A stretch of 64,000 nt of DNA from Haloactinospora alba (GTDB taxonomy: Bacteria > Actinomycetota > Actinomycetes > Streptosporangiales > Streptosporangiaceae), in contig NZ_VFQC01000001.1 of assembly GCF_006717075.1 (NCBI RefSeq), forward strand, positions 3,705,501 through 3,769,500, given 5' to 3'. This document shows, piece after piece, positions 40,684 through 50,038 of the stretch. Each line of letters begins with the position of its first letter. Within the stretch, counting starts at the first letter, position 1. Position numbers and translations under genes: made by a program. The notes below the pieces were generated by a model, which made no database searches, was not told the DNA's origin, and saw only the letters and a program-made list of their open reading frames with translations.

Positions 40684-41492
40684 ATGACCGGAACACACGA
40701 CGGACAGTTCGAGGGCCGAACCGTACTGGTCACCGGCGCGGCACGGGGAATCGGGCGCCTGATAGCCAAGAGCTTCGCCGAACGCGGAGCACATGTCATC
40801 ATCAACTGGTTCCATGCCAAGTCCGGGGCCGATTCGACGCTTGCGGAGATCACGGACTCCGGGTACTCAGCGGAGCTGGCACGCGCGTCCGTGGCGAAAC
40901 AGGACGACGTCCGTTGGATGTTCGAATCGATCCGCGAACGGCACGGCGGTCTCGATGTCCTGGTCAACAATGCCGCCGTCGGATCGTTCCGTCCAGTGGA
41001 CGCGCTCACGGAGAAAGAGTGGGACCGCGCTCTCAACACGAGCTTCCACGGCCTCCGATGGTGTTGCCAGGAGGCGTTTCCCCTGATGACCAGCCGAGGC
41101 GGCGGCACGATCGTCAACATGTCGCCCATCGGCGCGCGGTTCGTGATCGGTAACTACGCGAAGCCTGGGCGTGGCGAAGGCAGCGGTCGAAGCGTACACA
41201 CGCTATATCGCAAGCGAGTGCGCCACACGCGGCATCAGGGCGAACACGGCCTCCGCCAGCTTCGTGGATGGCCCGATCATCGACCGGTTTCCGGAGGCGG
41301 ACAAGCTGCGGGACACCACAACCAGAGCCGCACCCCACGGGAAAGCTCGTCCCCGCCGAGGACCTCTGCTCCGTCGTCCTGTTCCTGGCCTCGGAAGAGT
41401 CCCGGAGCCTGACCGGACAGACCATTCTCGTGGACGGTGGACTGTCGACAGGATCGGCGTTGCTCTCCCTCTCACCGCATGGACGACCATGA
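40684..41492 (+). pseudogene. Short-chain dehydrogenase/reductase with two frameshifts
   Basis: The first frame gives a classical SDR start: TVLVTGAARGIGRLIAKSF near residue 15, VLVNNAAVGSF near 95 and IVNMSPIGARF near 143. At 41160-41163 the frame must change to give SLGVAKAAVEAYTRYIASE, and at 41341-41345 again to give KLVPAEDLCSVVLFLASEE and QTILVDGG. In both places deleting one A repairs the frame, giving about 268 residues. A usual YxxxK pair would read YASLGVAK, with Y157 and K four to seven residues on, so the active site is also slightly unusual. It would be a ketoreductase-like enzyme, first gene behind the strong promoter. Confidence 0.78.
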
Positions 41493-41978
41493 GAGCGGAA
41501 CGCCCCTTTCCACCGGCCTGCTCTTCGCCCCGAGGTAGCAGTCGTTCCAGGATCGATAGCACGGAGAAGCGCGGGACGCAGCAGAGGCGCAGGGAAGAGC
41601 TCCCGACCGGTCATCCCAGACCGCCCCTGATGACTCCGAACACCACTACGCTGATTTCACACCCCCGCACCGGCATTCCGGAAACACCCGGAACACGGAT
41701 CAGAGCACCAGCGAACGAAAGAATCCAACGGGGTTCGGAAAAACGGAAAAGCGTGACGCGCGCTTTCCGAAAACAACAGGAACAGCGCAGACCACGTGTT
41801 ACGGATACACGGTCCGCCCCGGGCGAGCGAGGTAGGTGTGACCAGATCTGGGGTGCCGGATTGCAGAGCGGATTCCTCCCCGTCGCCCGTCTCTGCACCC
41901 AGCCACAGCAGCGTGTCGCCTACCTGACCACAAGGGAAAACCACCCCACCGCACCTTCACGCTCCTGGAAGGTCGTAA
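41493..41978. other. Intergenic region before the acetolactate-synthase-like gene
   Basis: No credible gene in either direction; short ORFs here have poor codon use. The plus strand is again A/C-rich from about 41640. An imperfect dyad (CGGAAAAGCG ... CGCGCTTTCCG, about 41742-41770) is visible. I found no well-spaced promoter. GGAAGG at 41967-41972 serves the next gene. Confidence 0.5.
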
Positions 41979-44081
41979 GTGATGTCAAAAACAGACAACG
42001 ATCGCTCCTCATGCAAGGAAAATGCACCTCACGTCACGCCCGCACCACAAACCGAACCAGAAACCACAGAGGAGAACGAGCACACGACCGGGGCGGACAT
42101 TCTCGTGGCGGAGCTTGAGGCCTCCGGGATCGACACCGTCTTCGGTATTCCGGGCGGTGCGATACTTCCCGCCTACGATGCCCTTCGGGAGTCCGGGATC
42201 CGTCATGTACTCGTGCGGCACGAACAGGGCGCTGGGCACGCCGCCCAGGGATACGCCCGGTCGATCGGGCGCCCAGGCGTCTGCGTCGTCACCTCCGGCC
42301 CTGGGGCGACCAACCTGTTGACGCCGCTGGCCGACGCGCACATGGACTCGGTGCCACTGGTCGCCGTCACCGGCCAGGTCCCGCGGGAAAAGATCGGAAC
42401 CGACGCTTTCCAGGAGGCCGACATATGCGCCAGTGCCGCCCCCTTCACGAAGCACACGATCCAGATCACCTCCGCGGACCGGATTTCCGGAGCCGTCATC
42501 GACGCCCTGCGCATCGCTTCCACGGGACGGCCGGGGCCCGTGCTCCTGGACATCACCAAAGACGCGCTGACCGAGCGCGCCACGCGTGAACAGCAACAGC
42601 CTCCCTCCACGAACACCGTGCGCCCCCCGGCTCCGGAACCGGCCGGGCTGGCCGGAGCCGTCTCGCTCATCAGGGAAGCGAACCGCCCCGTGGTGTACGC
42701 CGGAGGGGGTGTCCGTACGGCCGGGGCGGAACAGAGCCTGCTCGAGCTTGCCGAGCTGACCGGTATCCCCGTGGTGACCACACTGATGGCTCTCGGCGTG
42801 TTCCCCGAGGACCACCGGCTTCACCTGGGGATGCCCGGCATGCACGGCACCGTCACCGCCGTCGGCGCGCTCCAGCAGAGCGACCTTCTCCTCGCGGTCG
42901 GCGCCAGGTTCGACGATAGGGTGACCGGGGAACTGGCCTCGTTCGCACCCCACGCACGCCTGGTGCACATCGACATCGACCCCGCCGAGATCGGCAAGAA
43001 CCGAAAGGCCGACGTCGGGATCACGGCGGATGCCGACACCGCTCTCCGGGAACTCACAGCACGGCTACGCACCCGGGAAACCCCCGACCTCACCCCCTGG
43101 TGGCGAACGTTGGAACGCTACCGGGCCCGCTATCCGCTCGGCTACACCCCTCCTCCGGACGGAAGGGTCGCGGCCCAGTACGTGATGGAACGCCTCAGCG
43201 CCCTCCGCGACGCGGACACGGTGTTCACGGCCGGTGTGGGACAGCACCAGATGTGGGCCGCCCAGTTCATGACGCACACCAGTCCCACGGATTTCGCCAC
43301 CTCGAGCGGGCTCGGGACGATGGGCTTCGCCGTCCCGGCCGCTCTGGGAGCGAAAGCCGCGCGCCCCCGGAGCACCGTGTGGGCGATCGACGGTGACGGG
43401 TCCTTCCAGATGACCGGCCAGGAGCTGGCCACGTGCCTCACCGAGCGCCTCCCCGTCAAGGTCGCGCTGATCAACAACGGAAGCCTGGGCATGGTCCGCC
43501 AGTGGCAGAACCTGTTCTACGACCAGCGCTACTCCCACACCGACCTCGGCACCCACCACAGTGTCCCGGACTTCGTCCGGATGGCCCAGGCACTGGGGTG
43601 CGCGGCCTGGCGCTGCGAATACCAGAGCGACGTCGACGCCGCTCTCGCACACGCGTCGCGAATCGACGACCGGCCCGTCGTCATCGAGTTCGTCGTTCCC
43701 GCCGACGCCATGGTGTGGCCCATGGTCCCGGCCGGGACCAGCAACGACGCCATCATGGCCGCCCGTTCCATGGCTCCGGTCTGGGAACCGGTCTCGGAGG
43801 ACGCCGAGGAACCGCGGGACCGGAGTTCCTCTCCCCCCGAGACGCCCTCTGAACACACCGTCAGGATCACGGCCCACACACCGCACTCCCTGCTGCCACA
43901 GCTGGTCGCCGTCCTTCGGCGTTTCCCCACCCTTGCCGTCCGTCACCTGCGGACAACAACCGCGGCCGGCGGCGAGACGACGGTCACCCTCGGCGTCTCC
44001 GGTGCCGAGAGCCCCCTACGTCTCCTGGCCGAACGTCTCGCTCACCTCGTCGAGGTGGCGGACGTGACCGTCGTCGACTGA
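41979..44081 (+). CDS. Acetolactate-synthase-like ThDP enzyme fused to an ACT-like domain
   Basis: A 700-residue protein. Residues about 35-600 are a complete acetohydroxyacid-synthase catalytic subunit. Glu82 in VRHEQGAGHAAQGYAR is the ThDP-activating residue, FGIPGGAILPAYDAL lies in front, and DGDGSFQMTGQELATCLTERLPVKVALINN near 470-500 is the GDG...NN cofactor motif. A linker follows. Residues about 630-700 (HTVRITAHTPHSLLPQLVAVLRRF and onward) then resemble an ACT regulatory domain, normally on the separate small subunit. It joins pyruvate-derived hydroxyethyl to an acceptor aldehyde or keto acid. Location in an orphan biosynthetic locus and no ilv neighbours suggest secondary metabolism. 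The start may be GTG 41979 or ATG 41982. Confidence 0.87.
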   Translation: MMSKTDNDRSSCKENAPHVTPAPQTEPETTEENEHTTGADILVAELEASGIDTVFGIPGGAILPAYDALRESGIRHVLVRHEQGAGHAAQGYARSIGRPGVCVVTSGPGATNLLTPLADAHMDSVPLVAVTGQVPREKIGTDAFQEADICASAAPFTKHTIQITSADRISGAVIDALRIASTGRPGPVLLDITKDALTERATREQQQPPSTNTVRPPAPEPAGLAGAVSLIREANRPVVYAGGGVRTAGAEQSLLELAELTGIPVVTTLMALGVFPEDHRLHLGMPGMHGTVTAVGALQQSDLLLAVGARFDDRVTGELASFAPHARLVHIDIDPAEIGKNRKADVGITADADTALRELTARLRTRETPDLTPWWRTLERYRARYPLGYTPPPDGRVAAQYVMERLSALRDADTVFTAGVGQHQMWAAQFMTHTSPTDFATSSGLGTMGFAVPAALGAKAARPRSTVWAIDGDGSFQMTGQELATCLTERLPVKVALINNGSLGMVRQWQNLFYDQRYSHTDLGTHHSVPDFVRMAQALGCAAWRCEYQSDVDAALAHASRIDDRPVVIEFVVPADAMVWPMVPAGTSNDAIMAARSMAPVWEPVSEDAEEPRDRSSSPPETPSEHTVRITAHTPHSLLPQLVAVLRRFPTLAVRHLRTTTAAGGETTVTLGVSGAESPLRLLAERLAHLVEVADVTVVD

Positions 44082-44162
44082 CACAGCGGCCGCTACGGCC
44101 ACAGGCGCGCACCCGCGTCCCGTACTCCCACGCACCATCCGATGGAAGGAGAGTGCTGCACC

Positions 44163-45233
44163 ATGTCCCAACCGGAGTCAATGACGGCTCTCGTACTCGG
44201 CCACAACGACGTGTCTCTGGAACGCCGACCCGTGCCGGTACCCGGGCCGAACGACGCGGTGATCCGCACTAGCGCCTCCATGATGTGCATGTCCGACGTG
44301 CACACTCTCAGCGGCGCCATGGCCCTACCCCTGGGGCGGATTCTCGGCCACGAGAGTGTGGGCCGCGTCCATCGTCTGGGCGAGGCCGTCACCGGGTTCC
44401 GCGAGGGCGAACGCGTCGGTGCCAGCGCCATCACCCCCTGCGGCCAGTGCGCCTACTGCCAGTCCGACGCCCCGCAACAGTGCGGGGGCGGGGTGGGCGG
44501 GTGGAAGTTCACCGCCCAGCAGGACGGCTCCCTCGCCGAGTACTTCCTCGTGCCGGACGCCCGCTACAACCTCGCTCGGATACCCGACACGATCACCGAC
44601 GAGCAGGCTCTCTACGCTACGGACTCCCTCAACACCGGTATCGCCGCCGCCGAACAGGCCGCCATCCGGCCCGGTGGAACCGTCGCCGTCTTCGCCCAGG
44701 GAGCCGTTGGCCTGTCCGCGACCATCGGCGCGCGCCTGCTGGGAGCCGGCCTCGTCCTTACCACGGCGACCCGGAACGAACGGGCGCGGCTCTCCCGCCT
44801 CTTCGGGGCCGATCACGTCATCAACCCCTACGAGGAGGACGCCGTCAACAGCATCCGGGACGTCGTCGGCGAGGACGGGGTGGACAGCGCCGTAGAAGCC
44901 CTGGGAACCCACGAGACGTTCGAGCAGTGCGTACGCGTCACCAAAGCGTCAGGGACCGTCGTGAACGCCGGGTACCAGGGGTGGAAGAGTACCGCCCCTC
45001 TCCCCGTCCCCATCGTCGCCTTCGGTTTCGGCCTCGGTGGGAAGAGTATCCGGTCCGTACTGTGCCCCGGGGGCGGCGAGCGTCTGACCCGGCTTTTCCG
45101 CCTGATCGGTAACGGGCGTATCGACCCCACCCCCATGACCAGTCACCGCTTCCGCTTCTCCGAAGCCGACAGAGCCTTCCGGACACTCGCCAACCGCGAG
45201 GACGGCATCCTCAAACCACTCATCACCTACTGA
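44163..45233 (+). CDS. Zinc-dependent alcohol dehydrogenase (MDR family)
   Basis: A 356-residue medium-chain dehydrogenase. Catalytic-zinc ligands are in MMCMSDVHTLSG near residue 40 (Cys and Asp) and LGHESVGRVHRL near 60. The structural-zinc site has four cysteines in CGQCAYCQSDAPQQC near 90-104. The cofactor site VFAQGAVGLSATIGARLLGA near residue 180 has the Rossmann Gly pattern. The closest group is secondary-alcohol/butanediol-type dehydrogenases. It follows the ThDP enzyme gene by 80 bp in the same direction. An enzyme of this kind could reduce or oxidise the acyloin made by the ThDP enzyme. ATG 44163 follows AAGGAGAG. Confidence 0.88.
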   Translation: MSQPESMTALVLGHNDVSLERRPVPVPGPNDAVIRTSASMMCMSDVHTLSGAMALPLGRILGHESVGRVHRLGEAVTGFREGERVGASAITPCGQCAYCQSDAPQQCGGGVGGWKFTAQQDGSLAEYFLVPDARYNLARIPDTITDEQALYATDSLNTGIAAAEQAAIRPGGTVAVFAQGAVGLSATIGARLLGAGLVLTTATRNERARLSRLFGADHVINPYEEDAVNSIRDVVGEDGVDSAVEALGTHETFEQCVRVTKASGTVVNAGYQGWKSTAPLPVPIVAFGFGLGGKSIRSVLCPGGGERLTRLFRLIGNGRIDPTPMTSHRFRFSEADRAFRTLANREDGILKPLITY

Positions 45234-45338
45234 ACCGGTCGCACACGGCGAGGCCCGATCCGTTCTCTGGTCCCGTCATGGCCAGCGTCCCGCAAGCGAA
45301 CACCACACGAGCACCACGACACGTGAGGTTTACCGGAT

Positions 45339-46343
45339 ATGAGCATCACAGCGGGTGTCCTGGGAACCGGTTACTCCCTTCCGCCACAGGTCCGCCGCAA
45401 TGACGACCCCGTGTACCAGGCCCTCAACACCCAGAGGAACGCGCAGGGTGTCATCGAGTCCGCGGTGTTCCGGGGGCTCGACCGTCGCCGGTTCCTCGCG
45501 CCCGGCGAGCGCATAGAGACCCATGTGGTCACCGCCGCCCAACGGGCTCTCGACCAGGCGAACACCGCCACGACGGACGTCGACCGGCTCTACGGGTACG
45601 TCACCGTCCCGGAGTACGCCACTCCCAACACCCTGTACCACGTGCACCACCTACTCAGCCTTCCCAGTGACGCCATGGTCGTGCCGGTCAACAGTGAGTA
45701 CAGCAACTTCCTTCTCGGGCTCGCCCACGCCGCCGAAGCCGTCGAGTCCGGCCGCGCCGACAACAGCCTGGTCGCGTGCGGCACCGACTGGAGCCGCCAC
45801 ATGGACTACACCAAGGGCCACGCGGTGAGTATCGGCGACGGCGCCGGAGCCGCGCTCGTCGGTCCCGCCGACCGCTTCGTCATGATCGACCACGCCACTC
45901 GTACGCTGAGCAGCCAGTACCACGGGCTTAACCTCAGACACAGGCCTCTGCAGCTCAACGGCCTGTCCTTCCTCCCCCTCGATCCCGAGACGAACCTGCC
46001 GTCGATGACGTACGAGATGACGCAGACGGGGGTGGAGGACCTCGCCGGCGTGATCAAGGACGGTGTGCCGACCCTGGTGAACGAACTCCTCACCCGCAAC
46101 AACATCCCCGCCGGGAGCATCACCCTCATGACCCACCAGGGCTCCCGCATCCTGATGGACCACTGGGAGGAACGCATCGCACCCGGCTGCTACCTCGACA
46201 CACTCGCCGAGTACGGCAACATGACCGCCGCCACCTACCCGGTCAACCTGGCGCACCACTTCCGGTCCATCACCACCGACCACGTGGTCATCGTCGCCGT
46301 GGGATGCGGCCTGCACCTCACGGCGGTGGTGCTGCGAACGTGA
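45339..46343 (+). CDS. KAS III-like protein with the active-site Cys replaced
   Basis: A 334-residue thiolase-fold protein that aligns along its length with beta-ketoacyl-ACP synthase III. His266 (LMTHQGSRI) and Asn294 (EYGNMTAATY) of the triad are kept. The position of the nucleophile, normally in AACAGF, reads SEYSNF, putting Tyr121 where Cys belongs with Ser122 next to it. Homologues that lack the Cys are known in secondary metabolism as acyltransferases or specialised starters. The active bona fide KAS III of the same locus is at 51.1-52.1 kb, so this one probably has a different task, such as acyl transfer to a small acceptor. It follows the dehydrogenase by 105 bp and ends before a hairpin. 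Confidence 0.83.
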   Translation: MSITAGVLGTGYSLPPQVRRNDDPVYQALNTQRNAQGVIESAVFRGLDRRRFLAPGERIETHVVTAAQRALDQANTATTDVDRLYGYVTVPEYATPNTLYHVHHLLSLPSDAMVVPVNSEYSNFLLGLAHAAEAVESGRADNSLVACGTDWSRHMDYTKGHAVSIGDGAGAALVGPADRFVMIDHATRTLSSQYHGLNLRHRPLQLNGLSFLPLDPETNLPSMTYEMTQTGVEDLAGVIKDGVPTLVNELLTRNNIPAGSITLMTHQGSRILMDHWEERIAPGCYLDTLAEYGNMTAATYPVNLAHHFRSITTDHVVIVAVGCGLHLTAVVLRT

Positions 46344-46367
46344 GACCCACCGTCTCGGGACACGGCA

Positions 46368-46407
46368 CCGGCCCCGTCCGGACCGGCACGGGCTGGTGCG
46401 GGGCCGG
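46368..46407. terminator. Hairpin between convergent KAS III-like and fusion genes
   Basis: CCGGCCCCG (46368-46376) and CGGGGCCGG (46399-46407) form a perfect 9-bp stem whose 22-base loop holds extra GC pairing. Confidence 0.6.
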
Positions 46408-46572
46408 CCCGCCGCACAGCCCAGCGCTACGGGCGGGGGCGGAGAGGGATGCCGACTGGTACCGCCGGGACGCCGGACGGCCCCTCCCCCGCCGCCCCGG
46501 CCGAATACGGTCCCGTTCCCGTGTTCACCCCTGGGCGCCTCCGTTCACGGGCCGCTGTCCGGGAGCGTGTGC

Positions 46573-48669
46573 TCAGGCCCGGGCGAGGACGACACTGGCC
46601 GCGGTGTGGGAATGGATCCCCCCGGTGTCGTCCGTCGAGCTGGCGAGGTGAGCGCCCACCAGTGCCCGGAGCGCGCGCTGGAGCGCGGGTTCCAGGGCCG
46701 CGACCTCCGAGCGCACGGCGGAGAAGTCATAGACGCGACACACGTCCTCCGCCCCTCCCGGGAATGCCGTCGGCAGGCTCACCTCCTCAACGCTGACGCT
46801 CCCGAAACCGGCCTGCGTCACCAACCGCACGACCTCGTCCGATCCGACCGACCAGGGTTCACCGAACCTCTCTGCGGCGTCCTCCCCCAGGATCTCGGCG
46901 ACAGCGCTGTGGAGAGCGTTGAACAGCGGGTTGCGCTCCAGGCCGAGCCAGGTGACGACCCCGATGCGCCCTCCCCTCCGCAGTACCCGCCGCATCTCGG
47001 ACAGGGCGGCGCCACGGTCCGGGACGAACTGCAGGACCTGCTGCACCGTGGCCACGTCGAAAACGCCGTCCGGCAGCTCGAGTGGGGCCGCACCGCACTC
47101 GACGTACCGGACGGGCGCACCGTCCGGTCGCGGTTTCTCGGCGGCGAGCGTGAGCATCGCCTTGCTGATGTCGGTGCCCACCACCGACCCCGTGGGCCCC
47201 ACGGCGGAGGCCATGATCCGGGCGACGCTTCCCGGCCCGGTACCGACGTCGAGAACGTCCTCTCCCTCCTCCGGAGCGAGACGGCCGGCGAGCAGGCATC
47301 CCCAGGGATGGAACACCGAGGGCACCAGAACGTCCTGGTAGGGACGCACCTCACTCGTGTCGACGTCCGCGAACGCGGCGCCCCACTCCGAGTCCATGGT
47401 CGCCTCCGTGCGCGTGTCCCCGCTCCCCGCCGGTGGCGACGGGCGGGGAACCAGCTCCCGCAGTTCGTTTACCAGCGCGTCGATGTCGGAGGTGCTGTTG
47501 TAGAAGTAGAGGGACGCCCGGACGGTGGAGGACTCTCCGAACCGGGAGCACGCCAGCTGCGCGCAGTGGTGCCCTGCCCGGAGAGCGATCCCGGCGTCGT
47601 CCAGTCTCGTCCGCAGCGTCCGGGAGTCCACCCCGTCGAGCACGAAGGACACCACGGGTGTGCGGTCGGTTCTCGACTCCGAGCCGATGAAGCGCAGGCC
47701 GGGTATCCCGGACAGACTGTCGAGCGTGTGGTCCAGCAGTTCCCGGTCCCGGGCGGCGATGCTGTCGATGCCGACGCGCTGGAGGTACTCGACGGCGGCA
47801 CCGAGCCCCACCACCTGGGCGATCGGCGGCGTTCCGGCCTCGAACTTGGACGGCGGGGGCGAGAGGCGCATGTCCTCCTTGCTGACCCACTCGACCATCT
47901 CGCCACCGCTCAGGAACGTCGGAAGCGCCTCGAGCAGGTGCCCGCGGCCCCAGAGCACGCCGATCCCGGTCGGGCCGCACATCTTGTGCCCGGAGAAAGC
48001 GACGAAGTCCGCGCCGAGCGACCGCACATCCAATCCCACATGGGGCGCGGACTGGGCGGCGTCGACGACGAGGAGCGCCCCGACCTCGGCGGCCCGGGCG
48101 GCGACCGGTTCGATCGGGTTGATCGTGCCGAGGACGTTCGACGCTTGAGTCACCGCCACGACCTTCGTCTCCGGCGGGATGGCCTCCCGCAGGTCCGACA
48201 GGTCGAGCCGTGCGTCGTCGGTGATTCCGAGGTAACCGATGTCAGCCCCCGTGCGCTGGGCCAGTACGCGCCACGGGATGAGGTTGGAGTGGTGCTCCAT
48301 CTCAGTGACGACGATCCTGTCGCCCCGTCCCACTCCGTGGGGGGCGTCGGCCCAGGCCAGGGTATGGGCGAGGAGGTTCAACGCCTCGGTGGTGTTCTTG
48401 GTGAACACCACCTCGTCCCGGCTGTGGGCCCCGATGAACGCGGCGACCGTGTCCCGGGCTCCCTCATAGCGGTCCGTCGCCTCCCGGGCCAGCGTGTACG
48501 GCCCCCGATGCACGTTGGCGTTCCCGGAGGCGTAGAAGTTCGTCATGGCGTCGATCACCGACCGCGGTTTCTGCGTGGTCGAGGCATTGTCCAGGTAGGC
48601 GATCGTTCCGCTCCCCCGATCCGATCTGAGCAGGGGGAAATCCTCACGCACGGCTTCCGGATCCAGCAT
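46573..48669 (-). CDS. Cysteine desulfurase (SufS-like) fused to a SAM methyltransferase
   Basis: A 698-residue two-domain protein. Residues about 1-405 form a group II cysteine desulfurase/selenocysteine lyase: AYLDNASTTQKP near 24, TEALNLLAHTL near 95, the PLP lysine Lys229 in AFSGHKMCGPTG and the sulfur-accepting Cys369 in LRAGHHCAQL. Residues about 440-698 form a class I methyltransferase with DVLDVGTGPGSVARI near 471-485, VVGTDISKAML and LRRGGRIGVVTW. ATG 48669 follows GGAGGAG. Met425 at 47397 has its own GGAGG five bases upstream, so a separate methyltransferase might also be made. The pairing suggests sulfur insertion followed by S-methylation, but this is inference. It lies opposite to its neighbours. 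Confidence 0.85.
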   Translation of the reverse strand: MLDPEAVREDFPLLRSDRGSGTIAYLDNASTTQKPRSVIDAMTNFYASGNANVHRGPYTLAREATDRYEGARDTVAAFIGAHSRDEVVFTKNTTEALNLLAHTLAWADAPHGVGRGDRIVVTEMEHHSNLIPWRVLAQRTGADIGYLGITDDARLDLSDLREAIPPETKVVAVTQASNVLGTINPIEPVAARAAEVGALLVVDAAQSAPHVGLDVRSLGADFVAFSGHKMCGPTGIGVLWGRGHLLEALPTFLSGGEMVEWVSKEDMRLSPPPSKFEAGTPPIAQVVGLGAAVEYLQRVGIDSIAARDRELLDHTLDSLSGIPGLRFIGSESRTDRTPVVSFVLDGVDSRTLRTRLDDAGIALRAGHHCAQLACSRFGESSTVRASLYFYNSTSDIDALVNELRELVPRPSPPAGSGDTRTEATMDSEWGAAFADVDTSEVRPYQDVLVPSVFHPWGCLLAGRLAPEEGEDVLDVGTGPGSVARIMASAVGPTGSVVGTDISKAMLTLAAEKPRPDGAPVRYVECGAAPLELPDGVFDVATVQQVLQFVPDRGAALSEMRRVLRRGGRIGVVTWLGLERNPLFNALHSAVAEILGEDAAERFGEPWSVGSDEVVRLVTQAGFGSVSVEEVSLPTAFPGGAEDVCRVYDFSAVRSEVAALEPALQRALRALVGAHLASSTDDTGGIHSHTAASVVLARA

Positions 48670-48728
48670 TTCTCCTCCAGAGAGACTGCCCCTTCCACCT
48701 CCATTGTCCAGCTGGAATATCAGGAGCA

Positions 48729-48744
48729 ACCAAAATTTATTGGT
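48729..48744. promoter_or_regulatory. AT-rich palindrome in the fusion/XRE divergent region
   Basis: ACCAA (48729-48733) and TTGGT (48740-48744) flank AAATTT-like sequence, giving a 16-bp near-palindrome 60 bp before the fusion gene and 149 bp before the XRE gene. It is a candidate site for the cluster regulator. Confidence 0.4.
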
Positions 48745-48892
48745 GCTGCGGATACACACTCCGATGGTGCGAAAAATCTTGTACGCATTGTGTGAGGATT
48801 TCTCCTGACCGGTCGCGGGGATGGGGCATCGGGGATCGGATCATTGGATGAGCACCACGCCACCGGAGAGAGCCAAGCGACAGGAGTTGACG

Positions 48893-50038
48893 ATGGTACA
48901 GCTGCCATCAGGGAAAAGGATCGAGCATCTCCGGCGAAGCCAGGGACTGCCCAGGAGAGTTCTCGCGGAGCGCGTCGGACGCAGCGAAGAATGGCTGCGT
49001 CAGATCGAGCGGGGGAAACGGGAGCTCGACAGTATCTCGGTACTGACGAGGCTCGCCGAGATACTTCCCTTCGACAACATTTCCCAGGTCGTTGGCCCCG
49101 TTTCCGAAGCGGCACCACAGCGGGGGTCCGGCTCCTGGGCCACGGAGATCATCTTTCCGCCCTCCGACCAGCCCGGTGAGAACCCCATGACGGACAACGC
49201 TCTGCACACTGCCTGGGACGCCTGGCAGTTCTCTCCGAACCGGTACACGAACACGCGTAAGGCGCTGTCCGGCCTGCTCGGCTCGGCCGGAAGCGGCACA
49301 GCCGAGAACATGGCGGAGTCCTATCGCCTCATGTCCTCCGTGCTCCGGCACGAAGGGGCTGGGGATCTCGCTCTCCTGACGGCCGAGATGGCGTGCGAAC
49401 AGGCACGAACGACGCGCCAGCCGCTTCTGGTCGCCGCGGCGCGGGGAAGCCTGGCGGAGGCTCTCGGCTCGGCCGGGCGGTCGCGAGAGGCGCGGACCGT
49501 CGCCCGCTCGACGGTCGACCTACTGAACGACGTGGACGAGAAGGATGCGGTGCGGCTCTCGGTGGTGGGAACGGCGCACCTGACGGCGGCGCTGGCCGCG
49601 GCTGCCGAGGGGGACCACAACGGTGCCGAGGCCCTCGCGGACCAGGCCTCCGCCGTCGCGGACCTCATCGGCGAGGAACGGAACGACCTGAGGACGTCGT
49701 TCGGGCCGCTGGATGTCAGCGCCCACGCGGTACGTATCGACGTGCGCCTCGGCAGGTACCGGCGAGCTCTGAGGACAGCGGACCGGACCGACATCCACAG
49801 GATGTTCTCGCGGGAGCGCCGAGCGCGGCACTTCATCGCCGTCGCCGCCGCCTACTCGTTCGAACGGGACGCGCCGGGCGGGGTGTTCGCGCTGTGCAGA
49901 GCAGAGGAGGCGTGCCCCGAGGAGCTCCGGTTCCACCCGCACGTCCCCGCCATCCTCGAACGGTTGATGGAACTCGAGTGCGCCACGGTCCGACCCGAGC
50001 TTCTGCGGATCGCCCGGCGGAGCCGGGCGGACACGTGA
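48893..50038 (+). CDS. XRE-family cluster regulator with TPR-like region
   Basis: A 381-residue protein. The N-terminus carries a helix-turn-helix (KRIEHLRRSQGLPRRVLAERVGRSEEWLRQIERGKRELDS near residues 9-48). The remainder is helical and Ala-rich with repeat-like helix pairs (LLTAEMACEQARTTRQPLLVAAARGSLAEALGSAGRSREA, and later units), consistent with TPR-type repeats used to bind a peptide or small signal. Such XRE-TPR proteins are common pathway-specific regulators in actinomycetes. ATG 48893 follows CAGGAG. It sits between the two halves of the biosynthetic locus and reads toward the convergent operon. A strong bidirectional terminator lies after it. Confidence 0.87.
   Translation: MVQLPSGKRIEHLRRSQGLPRRVLAERVGRSEEWLRQIERGKRELDSISVLTRLAEILPFDNISQVVGPVSEAAPQRGSGSWATEIIFPPSDQPGENPMTDNALHTAWDAWQFSPNRYTNTRKALSGLLGSAGSGTAENMAESYRLMSSVLRHEGAGDLALLTAEMACEQARTTRQPLLVAAARGSLAEALGSAGRSREARTVARSTVDLLNDVDEKDAVRLSVVGTAHLTAALAAAAEGDHNGAEALADQASAVADLIGEERNDLRTSFGPLDVSAHAVRIDVRLGRYRRALRTADRTDIHRMFSRERRARHFIAVAAAYSFERDAPGGVFALCRAEEACPEELRFHPHVPAILERLMELECATVRPELLRIARRSRADT

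Noticed and set aside
40684-41492. Programmed frameshifting in the SDR gene
   Set aside because: Two separate shifts in the same direction, without slippery heptamers or downstream structures, fit indels better than recoding.
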